64,000 nt of DNA from Siphonodentalium dalli. Taxonomy: Eukaryota; Mollusca; Scaphopoda; Gadilida; Siphonodentaliidae. The stretch spans positions 163,552,875 through 163,616,874 of the forward strand of contig CP136062.1 in NCBI GenBank assembly GCA_032622095.1, read 5' to 3'. Both the position numbers and the translations under genes were made by a program. Below, one piece after another: positions 36,001 to 51,000 of this stretch. Within the stretch, counting starts at the first letter, position 1. Each line of letters starts with the position of its first letter. The notes beneath the pieces were generated by a model. That model had not been told where the DNA came from, searched no databases, and saw nothing but the letters and a program-made list of their open reading frames with translations.

Positions 36001-39000
36001 ATGTCGTCCACAATAATATCCGGGTTACTGCGGGATGGACCACGAACCTGCAAAAATATTATGTTTTTGAATTATCATTGTGCTCTCTTTCTCTCAATCT
36101 CCTCTCTCCGTCTCCTTCCATTTATCAAATCTCCAAGGTTCATGCTGTCATGGACCAAAATTGGTCAATGGTAAAAAAATAGTTTCGAAACAAATATTCA
36201 TTTGGCCAAACTTAAAAAAAAAATCGAAATATAATTCAAAAACCCAAATTGATTTTGTAACGAGAGCGACAAAAGAATCAAATTTATAGTACATGTATGA
36301 TGATCTGCTAAAATAATTTACAGTGCTTTCACATTGACTGGGTCAATTAATTGATTAGGTGATACAGCTTAATGGATAACACCAGGCACTCATGGCACTC
36401 AAATTCGCCCACTCGATGCCGATGCCGACAATTAATCAAATAAAATGAGTTTGCATGGATAACAACATAAACCTCAATAATCATCAATCGTCAATGTTTG
36501 GTGATTCTCATCGTTTATGGATAAAGAGCTGGACCATGTCGCCGATGGTCTTTCATGTTTTTGGGTTCACCCAATTTTTTATTTTTTATTTGTTACCATC
36601 CAGACGATTACAGTCAGAGGGGAGAGGACTTATAAAAGCAAGGTATGTTTCTTGTCCAATCCCCTCTTCGTCCATCCATGAGTATATGTATAGACAGTAC
36701 TTGAAAATAATAAATATTGATTAAACTAAATATATCTTAACACGTACCTATTTTGTAACCAGAAAAAATGTGGATCCAAATTCAGGATACGGCAGCGTAA
36801 TTATATCAAAAGTACGGACAATTATCAACGGTGGCTCAATTGGTAAGGTGCATGGTACATTAAGCCAACATAAGTCATCCAGCGATAGTTACGCGGGTTC
36901 TTTAATAAGCGCGGGGTTGTGATACAGACAAGTTGAATGCATGTCATGTAGTTTGTGTATCTGGTAAAGTTTATTAGTTGCTTCCTGGGGACGGTGATTT
37001 CTACGTGCAGATGAGTCATTTTCCCGTGAAATTCACCTTCTGCATTTAACCCTTTCATGGCGGAAGCTGCGCTGTTGCAGCATTAAAGACACTGTGCCAA
37101 TGCATTGTCTTATATATGCGAGTCTCCCATAGGGAGCCTCGCATATATAAGAGAATGCACTGGCTCAAGTCATCGAAGGGTTAACTTATTAAGTTCCACA
37201 AAGTGAATGCATATATGAGTGTAAATGTACCTTTTTGAAATGAGTTGCCGATTGCACCTTCCTGATTGGTTGGTGCTGAGCTTCTCTGACGACAACGTTG
37301 ATATCGGCTCCAGAATATCTGCAACAAATGCAAGAAATGTGGGTCGAAACATTCTTCATTCTCGTTGATTTGAGGATTAATTTAGTATCAGCCATGGAAG
37401 TTATTTTTATCACATAATTAGCACCTAAACCCGGCCTCATATTTTTATAAGACAAACGTATATTATCATTTTTTCCTATTCGATCTCGGACACCCACACT
37501 TCCAACACAAGTTTTTTTTTTCAAACGGAAATTGGGGACCCACCGTGAAGATAGGAGGATAAGGCAGACAGAGGGTGTGCAATGTTTAACATAACCATCC
37601 GAATGAAATGCCAATCAGGTAATCTTAATGAAAAGCACCAGAAATCTCAGAAAGTTATAAAGCACTCATTAACTAAACTTGTCAAATAAGGTTCAGCATC
37701 CATACACATCGGTTATACCGCAGTATATATATATACGACAAAGATGTGTATGCACAGCAGCCTATTCTCTCATGTTACGACTAGCCCCGGCTACATGACT
37801 AAATGTCACCCGGTCTCTGTAATATAATTATATAATTTTCCATCTGCAGTCTGTTCCATTAACCAATTACAAGTAACACATGTATTCTTTGCAAATTACA
37901 GAAATACAGGGACCTGTAACGCGCTCGCTGCTCTGCCACACCCCATAACTGCATTACGTACTAGCCTTATATACGCCTTACCTATACAGCGTATTTAACC
38001 AACACCCACATACCCCCACCCCACACCTTATGCACCGTAACTGCTTCTATATATGTTCCTGCTTCACGTCATTGTAGTTTACTTGAGACACATGTATACT
38101 ATAATGATGTAAAGGGCAGGCACATATATAGAGATGGTGCAGTGCGGGTTGGAGGAGGCATTGAAGCGCATTACAAGCCCATGTGGTAGAAACAGTAAAT
38201 CCCGAATAAAATATTATCATCGCAAAGATGAATACATGTTTTGTAATAATTAGCATGTTATTACGCCACCACGTGGTGTTTCTAGCGTGGCTGTATTTCA
38301 TATTCAATGGTCGATCGATAATTCACTGGGTGATTGTACATTCGGCAAACCTCGTCAGATTCCGTCACCGTTTCATCGTACCGATAATTACGACAGTACG
38401 ACTAAGATTGGCACATGTGTTTACGTCACCGGTGTAATTGTGGGGACATGCTTCTATTATGAAGGTTTGCTATCCCGAAGGTCCGCTATTCCGAAGATTC
38501 TCTATTCCGAAGGTTTTTGTTATTTTTAGGTTAATTCTATATTTTAAAGTATTGAGACTAATTTGAGAGGGTTCATTTTCACAAAGATTCTTTATATGGA
38601 GTGTGCGCTCACATCCGAACTGATCATGCGCGCACACCGATACAGATACAGGAGGAAATAACTTAACTTAGAACATTAAATGTGATTTTGTTTTGTTTTC
38701 GCTGGTTTTCTTGAGATTTAATGTCATTACGTGGGCCCATACCGTTGAATTCTTGGCATATACTATGAATGTTGTGGTATATATGGACCCTCCCGCATTG
38801 GGACATGACATAGGTTCAGTTGACTTAAGTGGTGTTCTGTGTGGGCTCCAATTTGGAGTTCAATATTTTAAGGGCCAAGTTTAGAATTTTATGGGTCCAT
38901 ACCTTTGAACTCTGGGCATATAATATAAACATTGGGGGGCATGTCTCTATTCCGAAGGTTCACTATCCCGAAGGTCCACTATTCCGAAATTTCTCTGAAT

Positions 39001-42000
39001 GTTCGCTATTCCGAAGGTTCACCAATCCGAAGGTTCGTTATTCCGAAGGTTCTGTGTTCCAAAGATTTTTTTTTATTTTAAGGTTAATTCTATATTCTAA
39101 AGTAACGAGAGGGTTCATTATCACGAAGATTCTTTTTATGAAGGAAATAACGTAAAACATTAAATGTGATTTTGTTTTGTTTTCGAGGGTTTTCTTGAGT
39201 TTAATGTCATTACGTATGACCTTATTTCTCATTACATATTCACGCCAAGCAGCCCACACAATTGCTATGTTACGATGCGATTTAATGTGATTATGTGTGA
39301 CCTAATATCTCAATAATCTGAGGCAAGAGTACGCCTACTAAAGGCGAATTATAACAGTTGGGGGTATAACGCTCAATGAATACTGGAGGCTATAACAAAC
39401 TGCGCAGTAGAATATCGCTGAATGGACGAGTATGAGATGAGCCTAAATGCAATTGTGACTTTGTTTAAAGGCCCACTTAATTTTCGAGTCATTAATTTTT
39501 TATAGTATATACGGTTTTAATAACAATTTATGCCATAAAATTTGAATAAACTACTATAATTCATCACCATTTGAAAGGCAGAATACTTCTATCTCCTAGT
39601 TTGAAACACCTTCAAAATACCGCGTCGTATATCTAGCAATTAGCAACCAACATGTCCTCCTCGGCTTTCCATAGATTTCAACGTAATTTGATACTTATGG
39701 GTATTTGTGTCCGGGAAGTGTTTTGGACGGGTCAAATCGTGACCCCGACCTGACCTTGACCTTTAAAACTGTCAATGCAAGGTCAATTTGGGTAAAACGG
39801 ACAAATTTCGGCGAAATTTGATACCTAGGGATACTTTGGTCCGAGGAGAGTTTTGAACGGGTCAAATCGTGACCTCGGCCTGACCTTGACCTTCAATATG
39901 GCCAATCAAAGGTCAACTCGGATAAAACGGATAGATTTCGACGAAATTTGATACCTATGGGTACTTTTGTCGGGGGAGTGTTTTGGACGGGTCAAATCAT
40001 GACTCTGACCTTACCTTGACCTTCAAAATTGTTCATTAAAGGTCAAGTTGGGTAAAACGGACGGATTTCGACGAAATTTGATACCTAGGGGTACTTTTCT
40101 ACGGGTGGGGGTGTTTTGGACTGGACAAATCATGACCCTGACCTTGACTTTCGAAATAGTCAATTGAAGGTCAAATCGCACCTTTCACCGGAAAGCAGAT
40201 GGGAAACAGCCCGGGTGAAGTCGGGCCTATCAGCTTGTGTAATAAAGAAGACAGTTTGATGAAAGTAATGTATGACACGAGAAACGGGAAAACTTGAAAT
40301 GATATGGAAGTACGCAAATTTCCCGCATAAAATTTGAAAGCTAGTTTATAGAATAATTGTATTATTATTTATATTTATGGCTAATAATACGATCTTGGTG
40401 GCGTTACCATTTCTGACTATGGTTTTCTTGTGTTCAATTACTCAGCTTTTCATTATTTCGGTATAGGTCCCAGTAATCCAAGCTCCCATCTACCCAATGT
40501 TGAACATCGTACATTAATACAGGGAATATGTTTATCTTTCAATGTTCATACCATTTAAAGTACCATAAGAATTAATTGAGCTGACCTTAGCATCGCAACA
40601 ATAATTGAATGTCAGAAATGAGAACTGATGGATTTTTTTTTTTCATCTGACATGCATCCGTTTTAATCTGTCTTCTAAAATGATATAACATTTACCTCGA
40701 TAGAAAAAGGTGATGATACGATCGTCTAATGATTGTTTATATGCATTTTCTGATAGCGCAACAAATTGAAAATCTCTGGAAACAATTTAAGGCTTTGTTT
40801 ACTTATAAATCTCGTTGCCTTGACATTTATTGGATCTCTCTCTCTCTCCTCTCTCTCTCCCCCCCTCTCTCTCTCTGTGTCTGTCTGTCTGTCTGTCTGT
40901 GCCTTTCTCGATATGGGGCGAATGCAATAATGTCCTTACCCTTCCGCTGCCTGGCCAAGTTCCATAAACTGAGCGTCTGTAAGCATGTGTTTGGATTTCT
41001 TCAAATGTAAGCGGAACAGATGAGCTCTAGGTGTCACTTCCGGTAAAGGTATGTATATCCGTTTCTCAAACCTGTAATTGTGGTAGACACTTTCGTTATT
41101 TAAGAAATTATGTAGCGGCCGGTGTGTGTTATTCGGGGATATTGCGCTGTAGTCGATTAGCTTTAAGCGTCAGATTAGGTCAACAATTTGTGACGTGCTA
41201 CGGTCTCTGTGTTATTGGGGGTTTGTGTGTTATTGAGATATGAAACGGGTAGCCCATTTGGCAGTTGACCAATCACAGACCACAATTTAGTTTAACACAG
41301 ACGGGATCTGTAAATATTCTGCTATAACATTTAATTTCTCTGTGACCCATACGCGTGTATAGCTCGATCCCTTGGAATGTCTATCCTGCTCTCTTCAGCT
41401 CTATAATTATGTCAATATAAATCAATTTGTTGACATGACTGTATTTGCATAGCTATAAATTTCTGTCCATGGAATCCAAACCTCAATTATATGTACATAT
41501 TTGTTCAAGCTAACGATCTCTGATAGTTTATTTCATGTATTCACCGAAAATGCTGTTCACTTGCCACAGATGCATATCAGCTATTGGCCAACGGGGACTA
41601 CTGTATGTCAATTATTTCACTTCATTTTAAAGATGCATTATCCGAGTTAACGCTCCTGAATTATTATTTCTTTGGCATCGGGGGTAAAAAATATTTGATT
41701 CCAGTCGAGGAACCCACCCATCAAAGCTCAGAGTGATCAGATATCGATTTTAAAAGTTTGTTATTTCTCGAATTGTGAAATTATATGTGGCCCAGAAACA
41801 CGTGGCCAAACGGAAGGTCTCTGGCAAAATTGCGGATGAAGATGGATAACTCTAAAATCAAGTGGTAATACAGCCAAATTTCGTGATACTTAAGTGATAA
41901 TACGGCCATATTTTGTTGAACAAAATGTTGATAAATAACAAGTTTTGGGAAATTTGATACCATAGTTGACAGTGGTTAGCATTATTTTGTTGCAATAAAT

Positions 42001-45000
42001 CGATTCTGATAACTAAAGCATATTTTGAAGAAATTTTGTTGTATCTTGGTGATATGGGAACCGTCTGATCGGAATGAGTACAATTAAAGCCTTGTAGCTT
42101 TTCCGGGTTTCCCCCAATACTATATAGAGGGTTCTGATCAAAGTTCAAACTTTACTAACCTGCGGCGTATAGCCTGGTCAAGTGCCCATGGCATGTTGGT
42201 TGCACCAAGCAGAAGAACGCCCTCATTGTCATACCCCACACTCTGCATTTGAACGAGGAATTCAGTTTTGATTCGTCTCGCCGCGTCTGTGTCGTTGTCC
42301 TTTCTCTCACCGATCAGAGCATCTACTTCGTCTATGAAGATGATACTAGGGGCGTGCTCCCTCGCCAGCTGGAATAGCGCCTTAACTAACCTACAGACAA
42401 GCGAATGGTAATAATATATTATATGTTGTTTTTGTCGAGGTACCGACGTGTGTTGATTGTGTGCTTATCTAATGGGCGGACATGATTATCATGATATCTA
42501 TGTCATGGGTTCATAACCAAATTCAAGCTGACCCCCCTGTACTGGATATGTGTTTTCTTTGGGCTGGAATATTTGTGACGGCTGTATTCTTCATTGTAAT
42601 GTATGCAAGGGTGCATACGTTCCTATAACTTGAAACTGAAGTTAATCACTGTAACTTGCAAGTAAGTGCAACGTATAGCTATATGTTATTGCTATGGCAA
42701 TGCACTTCGTGGCGAAGCCGCAAAAAGTATCGTGTTTTTCACGGCGCCAAATATAAACGTTTATAGATATATTGGTCCAACGCTATACTGTGTAGACTAT
42801 CACTAAACAATAGTCGGGTTGTTGGGACAGTTAGCTATCCATTCTACTTTCACCGATACCCTTAATTGGCTTAACCACAATAAGATGTTTCCGCGCAGAG
42901 AAATCCCAAAAGTTCCGTATGGTATGTTACACGTTGATCACAAAACTTCTAAACGGGAGTATCGTCTATGTGTAGGAGAAATTGTCACGTGAGTCACCGG
43001 ACTTTCGTTGGCAATGGCAAAATACGTCACAAGTTACACGTGCCGCACGTTTTAATATTGACCAGGTTTAGTGACGCGCACGTGACGTGCGTGTCACTAA
43101 ACCTGGTCAATATTAAAACGTGTTCACCTCACTGCTGGGCGGAACGTTGAAATATGTTAATCAATTCAGAGTCGTCTATTGCATTTTGAAGTACCACTAC
43201 CATAATATTATGTGATACTACAATACTGTATATACAACATATGTGCAGAAGAAATAAGCAATTTCATCTTCGGGCGGAGAGAAATTTATAACCACACACA
43301 TTGAAAAAAAATCTTCCGATCATTAAAGTGGCTTTAAATTTACAAGAATTATGCAGGATATCAAAGGGTCCTTCATAAACCTAGATAAAATTAAAGGCAT
43401 AGGCCGGTTATATTCAAGTGACATGACATTTGGCAAATTTGATAGAGTCAAGTGTCTTTGACTGCTGTGAACCATAATATACTAAAAGCCCATAACTGCA
43501 GCATAAAACTCAACTATGTATTCCTCCTCTGTCACTTCGCTGAACTCCAATCACGCCTTTTTTCAAGTTATAGTCTGTTTATTGATGAGAGCAAGAATTT
43601 CTAACAGCTCTCCTGAATCATACCCCGAAGACGTCAGATGTACTTGTGGGTATTTAAAATAATATAAATTGACTTACATTTCTTCTTTTGTCCTATATAC
43701 TTGATGATAAGCTTTAGTTTTATCTTTGGGTGATTGGGAAATGAAAATCACACCATTAGCTACGTGTACCTCGAGTCAAAGCTTTATTTTCCAACTAATG
43801 CACAATACATGGGCAAAAAGTGCCTGTGTTTCGGGCTTTCGGCAATACCGAGGCTACCGTGCGAAACGACTGCATATAAACGAAACAAATTATTTTAAAT
43901 ATGGAATTGCTATAAGAATATAGATATAGTGCACACATGTACATACCACATAATCCTACTACTTCTTGAATGAAAAAGGAACATATAATTACGAACAAAG
44001 CAGAAGATACATTCAGGTTCACGATAATTCGGTCAGTGGTGAAAGCTATATATGATGACGTTACTCGTCGAATTTCGTTGAAATCGACATACGTGGGGGT
44101 GATATATTATATATGAATGGAAATTATTATATTGACATGATGAAATTGACAAGCTTCGCTATCTAGTATCTCAAGTGAAGTGCTCCCTCGGCGTTACTGT
44201 CAATAATGGCTATTTTCAGTAAAATTCTCCCCGCTCACACTCGACAGCACAAAGTTGTCTTCGTATTTTAAATACTTTGATACGGATCGTTTATTTTCTA
44301 CAATAATTTGTATACTACTCAAGGGACGGAGTCCTATGTTTTATTGAATTTTAAAACTGCGAAGTGGGGAATCCTCGGTTTGTTTACATTATGAATGAAA
44401 TAACGAGAAGTGTCTATTCGTTAACCGGACCCTATATATATACGCACAAAAATTAAAATATTTAGTATTAATTTGTCCAGATTCAATAATTTATAAACAA
44501 AGCGGCTGACCAGACAAGACGATTTTTAAATGCTGGCAAATCTCAAATAGAAATTATATATATAAAGATGTGTAAACTTGCCTTTCGCTCTCCCCTACCC
44601 ACTTCGACACGAGATCAGCTGACGTCACTGATATGAATGTAGAATCTGTGGCTTCCGTTGCCAGAGCTTTGGCCAGATAAGATTTTCCAGTTCCTGGTGG
44701 CTAAAATCGCAAATAAAAATCATCAGGTTTTAACCATTTCATGACTGGAGCTTACTGAAATTTTGCGAAAACCATGTGCCAATGAATATATATGCGAGAC
44801 TCCCATATGGAGCCTCGCATATATAAGAGAATACATTGGTCTAACAATATTTACCTTGAAATTGTAAGCCAGTAGATTCTCTTATATATGCTAGGCTCAC
44901 TATGTGAGACTCGCATATATAAGAGAATGCAATGGCACATCATATTTAATGTTGCACTCCTGTCACGAAAGGGTGAATTAGTTTTACATGTTGTTGAACC

Positions 45001-48000
45001 TATTTTATTGTGACCCACAATATACAATATAAATTACACATATTATTATAAACATACCGATAAATGTAGGGACAGAGGATCGGAGCACAAGTTAAGGAAC
45101 TTATCAGAGCTCCTCTTCGATGTTTTACATTGATGTTTCGACCACACACATACAATGCATTATTATGTATTATTACATACAATGTATTATTATGTATTAT
45201 TACATACAATGTATTATTACATACAATGTATTATTATGTATTATTACATACAATGCATTATTATGTATTATTACATACAATGTATTATTATATCAAATAC
45301 TTCCATTGATTAATTAATGTTTATATATGTATATAATTATCATATTACAACAATTCCGGATAGTTTGAAGTGTTGCCAGGTATGGTGTCGCCACTGTAGT
45401 GTTATTCTTATATAATCATTGCGTATACGATACGATACGATACTATTTATTTGCATAAAAACCAATAAAGGCAGTATGCTAACAATACAATTCATAATCA
45501 AACAATAAACAATTAATAAACAATTACATGTGAACATGGCATGTCTAGCTATATGTATTTTATTGTGTGATGGCAAGCATAATATTCATTCAGAGCGCTT
45601 ATCAAAGAAGCGCCGGACCACGTTGCTGATATTGCTGCTTATGCTGCTTATTTCAGGGTTATCATTTTTCATTACAAGATTAAATTTCTGATCGTTTGAC
45701 ATATTTGTAAAATAGCTGTGATATCTACCAACAATTTGGAAAAGTTCATCTCTGAGATCGCAATAGTGTGGACATTCCATAATGAAATGATACTCATTTT
45801 CTATATCAGAACCGGTCCTGCAATTTTTTATATGATCTCGCCCGAGTTAAGTGTAATGGATACATCAGTTATTTCGGGTTCCGATATCGACATTATATGA
45901 TCATCCCATTTAAGGCATTTACATAGCTATAATGTAAGTTTCATAGCCTACTTGAATTCCCAATGTTTGATATAATTATGGTATCGGAGAAAATGGTTTC
46001 AACTATTTTGGACAATACACATCTTATGGCATGTCTAGCTATATGTATTTTATTGTGTGATGGCAAGCATAATATTCATTCAGAGCGCTTATCAAAGAAG
46101 CGCCGGACCACGTTGCTGATTTTGCTGCTTATGCTGCTTATTTCAGGGTTATCATTTTTCATTACAAGATTAAATTTCTGATCGTTTGACATACTTGTAA
46201 AATAGCTGTTATATCTACCAACAATTTGGAAAAGTTCATCTCTGAGATCGCAATAGTGTGGACATTCCATAATGAAATGATACTCATTTTCTATATCAGA
46301 ACCGGTCCTGCAATTTTTTATATGATCTCGCCCGAGTTAAGTGTAATGGATACATCAGTTATTTCGCGTTCCGATATCGACATTATATGATCATCCCATT
46401 TAAGGCATTTACATAGCTATAATGTAAGTTTCATAGCCTACTTGAATTCCCAATGTTTGATATAATTATGGTATCGGAGAAAATGGTTTCAACTATTTTG
46501 GACAATACACATCTTATGGCATGTCTAGCTATATGTATTTTATTGTGTGATGGCAAGCATAATATTCATTCAGAGCGCTTATCAAAGAAGCGCCGGACCA
46601 CGTTGCTGATTTTGCTGCTTATGCTGCTTATTTCAGGGTTATCATTTTTCATTACAAGATTAAATTTCTGATCGTTTGACATACTTGTAAAATAGCTGTT
46701 ATATCTACCAACAATTTGGAAAAGTTCATCTCTGAGATCGCAATCGTGTGGACAATCCATAATGAAATGATACTCATTTTCTATATCAGAACCGGTCCTG
46801 CAATTTTTTATATGATCTCGCCCGAGTTAAGTGTAATGGATACATCAGTTATTTCGGGTTCCGATATCGACATTATATGATCATCCCATTTAAGGCATTT
46901 ACATAGCTATAATGTAAGTTTCATAGCCTACTTGAATTCCCAATGTTTGATATAATTATGGTATCGGAGAAAATTGTTTCAACTATTTTGGACAATACAC
47001 ATCTTCAATAGATATATATTTCAGCTATATCAGTAAATAGTATATCAAATATATGATGCCACAATATTCGATAAAATGAGTGAATTAAAACGCATTGATG
47101 TGAAATAAATTTAGAGAACTGATCTTACCCCATACAGCAAAATCCCTTTCCATGGTTCTATGTCATCTGAAAAAAATTGAAATGAATTTCGTTTCATCGT
47201 GTGAGTTTGTAGTCTTCACGCATGCGCATACATGAAACGAATGCATTGAGAGTGTCGATGGACATGTATATGGGGTGCCGTTCTTCTATCTATTATCTAC
47301 TTTATGATATCAATAATTTCCGTATACGCGACGTAACCACAAGTAATTAACGGATGTGGATTGGGTAACATTTAACACACATCGTGTAAAACAAAATGTC
47401 GAGACGGGGCTTCAACTCAAAACACCCGCTGACTACAGAATAAAATTAACAGATTCCTAGCATTTAAAAATAAATGAATGTAGGCATGTGTCCTGGGTGG
47501 GGGGTGGGGCAGAGGTCAACCAATATCGCCTGGACTATATATTAGCGGACAATAAGAAACAAAAGGTGTGTGTACTTTACCAAATTGAATAAATCGATGA
47601 TTATAATATACACTAACTATTTTGATAGAATGATGGAAATTGTTTCAAATCAATATTCCATTTCAACATGTAATGGTGGGTAGAATTCGCCATAACAATA
47701 TCGCCCAACGTAAGAAAGTATAGGAATGTAGGCGTGTTAAAATTACGGTCACCATTTTAGCCGTCATCTTCGATTTGGAAATTTAAACCATTTCTTGCAT
47801 GAGATGCAAGGTAATTACCTCACCTCAGTATTTCAAACTCAACTGTAAGCATGGGTGGAGTTGTCTGGACAATAACGCCCAATAATGTGAATATGAGGGA
47901 TTTTCGGTGATTTTTCTAAATCATTGTGGGCGCCATTTTCGATTTGGGGGACTTTTATTTGGATGTGATATAAGGACAGTTCTTCGACTCAGTGTTCGCA

Positions 48001-51000
48001 ACTCACAATAGTAAGCAGGTGCGTAGTTGTCGTGACAATAACGCTCCCTGGTATTAAAATAAGCTATTTTCGCCGATTTTTCAATTTCTGGTAGTCATTT
48101 TTGCCACCATCTTTACTCAGGTAAAAGAGGAATCCTAGCCCGGGTATCTCCTGTACATATATATTCATGGGTGGAGTTATGATAGAAATAACACTGATTG
48201 ATTCGAAACAGACATTGCGTTATTAGCGTCGTTTCGGCTTTAACAGGCATTTGGGAAAACGTGATATCGGACAAAAATATCCACCAAGGAATGTATATTA
48301 TGGGCCCATTGTGTTCATAGATGACTCTTCTATAGAATAAATGTATAACATCACACAAACGAACATGACAAACGAAATGTGGTGAAATGTAAAAAAAAAT
48401 AGCAATTTTTCATATTTCGGCGGCCATCTTGGTCGCCATATTGGATTTAGTGTATGATTATTGGCTAATGTGTAAGGGTTGTATATTGGCATAACGAATC
48501 GAGCGGAAAACAAGACCGCATGTGATAACATCTATACTATAACGGCAATCAAAGAGGCCTGGTGCATATAAAAAAAATGGCCGCCATCGTGTCTGGAGTC
48601 TCTGCGGCCACATTTTGTTTATTGTTAACAACCGAAAAAAAATTAAAGGAGACATTAAGAAAGAAAATTAGTGGGGTGGAGTTGCGTGATGGGGGGTGCA
48701 GAGGTCGACCAATATCTTCTGGACTATATTAGCGGAGAATAAGAAACAAAAGGTGTGTGTACTTTACCAAATTGAATAAATTGATGATTATAATATATAC
48801 TAACTATTTTGATAGAATGGTGGAAATTGTTTCAAAATATAGATTAGAACGAGGAGGTTATTTCGTCAAAGTTGGAGAAAATTATATTGAGCTGCAGCCA
48901 TGAAAAACTTACGTTAATCTCCCCTAATTCCGACTTGCTAAACCATTTCGCTTCTGATTTCCAATAAGCGTGGTCAGAAGAATTAAAGGGGCTACACCAA
49001 ATCCAACTAATTACATAAACCGCGTTCTGTTGTATGTTCAACGGAAGATATACTCAAATTTAGCCAAAGGTGACGGCCTATAGGCCGTCTATGATAGGCC
49101 GTCTATGCTAAATAAATAGGCCCTATATGCGTTTACAATCAAGACTGCAGGTTGAGATCCTCACAATAATGGAATTAATGAGAAAGACCAGTAATTTCAA
49201 GTCTACTGCATTCATATACATTACTTCATAATATTGTTAAAGGCCCACTTAATTTCGAACCCTCAGATAATATTATATAAAATATATTCCATATTATATA
49301 CCATTTGAAAAAGGAAGCTCAATAATATTGTATTATAAACTTATTCGGTGTAATAATCTGTGAACATGTTGTTTTTCTTGAGTTACCGACATGTTTTTGT
49401 GCATGTGATAAAGTGTCATTATTTTCAATGGAAATGGAATAACTCTATATCTTAAAATATAGTTATTCCCCTTCCATTGAAAATAAATATATTAGTTTAA
49501 ATTATGTTGCATTCTGGGATCCAAAGGGGGGATATCTTTCTATGATTTCAGCTGTTTTCTATTTCTCTATGGGCATCTTCTGAGACACAGACGTTTCAAA
49601 TGGTGTTGAATTATTATAGTATTTTAATCATATTTTATGGCATATATTGTTAATAGAACCTATATCAAGGCACTATAAAAAGTTAATCGGTGACTCGAAA
49701 ATTAAATGGGCCTTTAAAACAAATTTATAATTAAAATCTGGGTTCAGTGTGGTTACCTTGACGCTATAGTTGGCGCGCATGAGCATCTTACCTCCGAAGA
49801 GCTGTGGATATTTAACTGGAAATATGACAGCTTCTTTAAGTGCCGCCTTCGCACCCTCTAGTCCGGCGATATCATCCCAGCTTACATTCGGCTTCGACAT
49901 GATAATCGACCCTGCAGATAAATATAATCATATGGTTTATAACTGCCTAATTTCCAAATCAATTCGCATTGTGCATATTAAAATTGCGGCATTTCAGATT
50001 TGTTTGAAAAGATGCTGTGCAGTGTGTACATATTATAAATCAGTCAACTATAACCTAACATTGTCCAAAACGTGATATTTATCAACATTTTGTTCAATGA
50101 AATATGGCGGGATTGTCAATATATCTAACGCCAAAGCCACTTGATGTAGATATATATATCCATCTTCATCCGCAATTTGGTCCAAGACCGTCGGTTTGAC
50201 GACTTTTTACCAGGCCACCAATAACTTCACATTTCGAGAAATAACACATTAAAAAATAGATATCTGATCACTTTGAACTTTGATGGGCGGGTTCATCGAC
50301 TCAAATCAATTATTTTGTTTACCCCCGAAGCCAAAGAAATAGTAATTTGGGAGCGTTATTCGGTTTATGCATCTTTAAGGTGAGTCTTACCTGATAACTG
50401 ACTCTTCATCCCGTCGTCAGCCTCTTCGGTTTGTGATCGTGAACCTCCTTGATTCCTATAATTACAAAAAAACTTAATGTTGGAGCGAATTGAAAAAAAA
50501 TATCAAATAATCAGGATTTCGGTATAACTGTTTAACCCTTTCTTTACTAAATGGATTCTCCCATTCAGTTATATCAGTATACATGTGAATGGTCTATTAT
50601 TCATCTGGAGGGGTGTCCATAATAAAAGCTGATAACAGACACAAAATCAGACAATAGTGAATACAAGAGCTGAATGGTTCGTATTCATTGGTGGAAATGT
50701 TCAGATAATATTGTCGTTAGTTGAACTTATTACTTGAACATTTCCTGAGGGAAATGAATATTTGTGACCCGCCATATCAAATCCAGTCGTAAGTCGGGAT
50801 TTTTTTACCCTGTGCCAATGCATTCTCTTATATATGCGAGTCGACCATAGGTCGCCTCGCATATATAAGAGAATGCATTGGCCTAACAATTTTTTATCAT
50901 TTTTTTTAAATAAATGTTTCTTACAATTTTTAGGACATACAATAAAATACATCCATTACCCTGCAGGGAGCCCCACACATATATAGAAGCATATAGAAGA

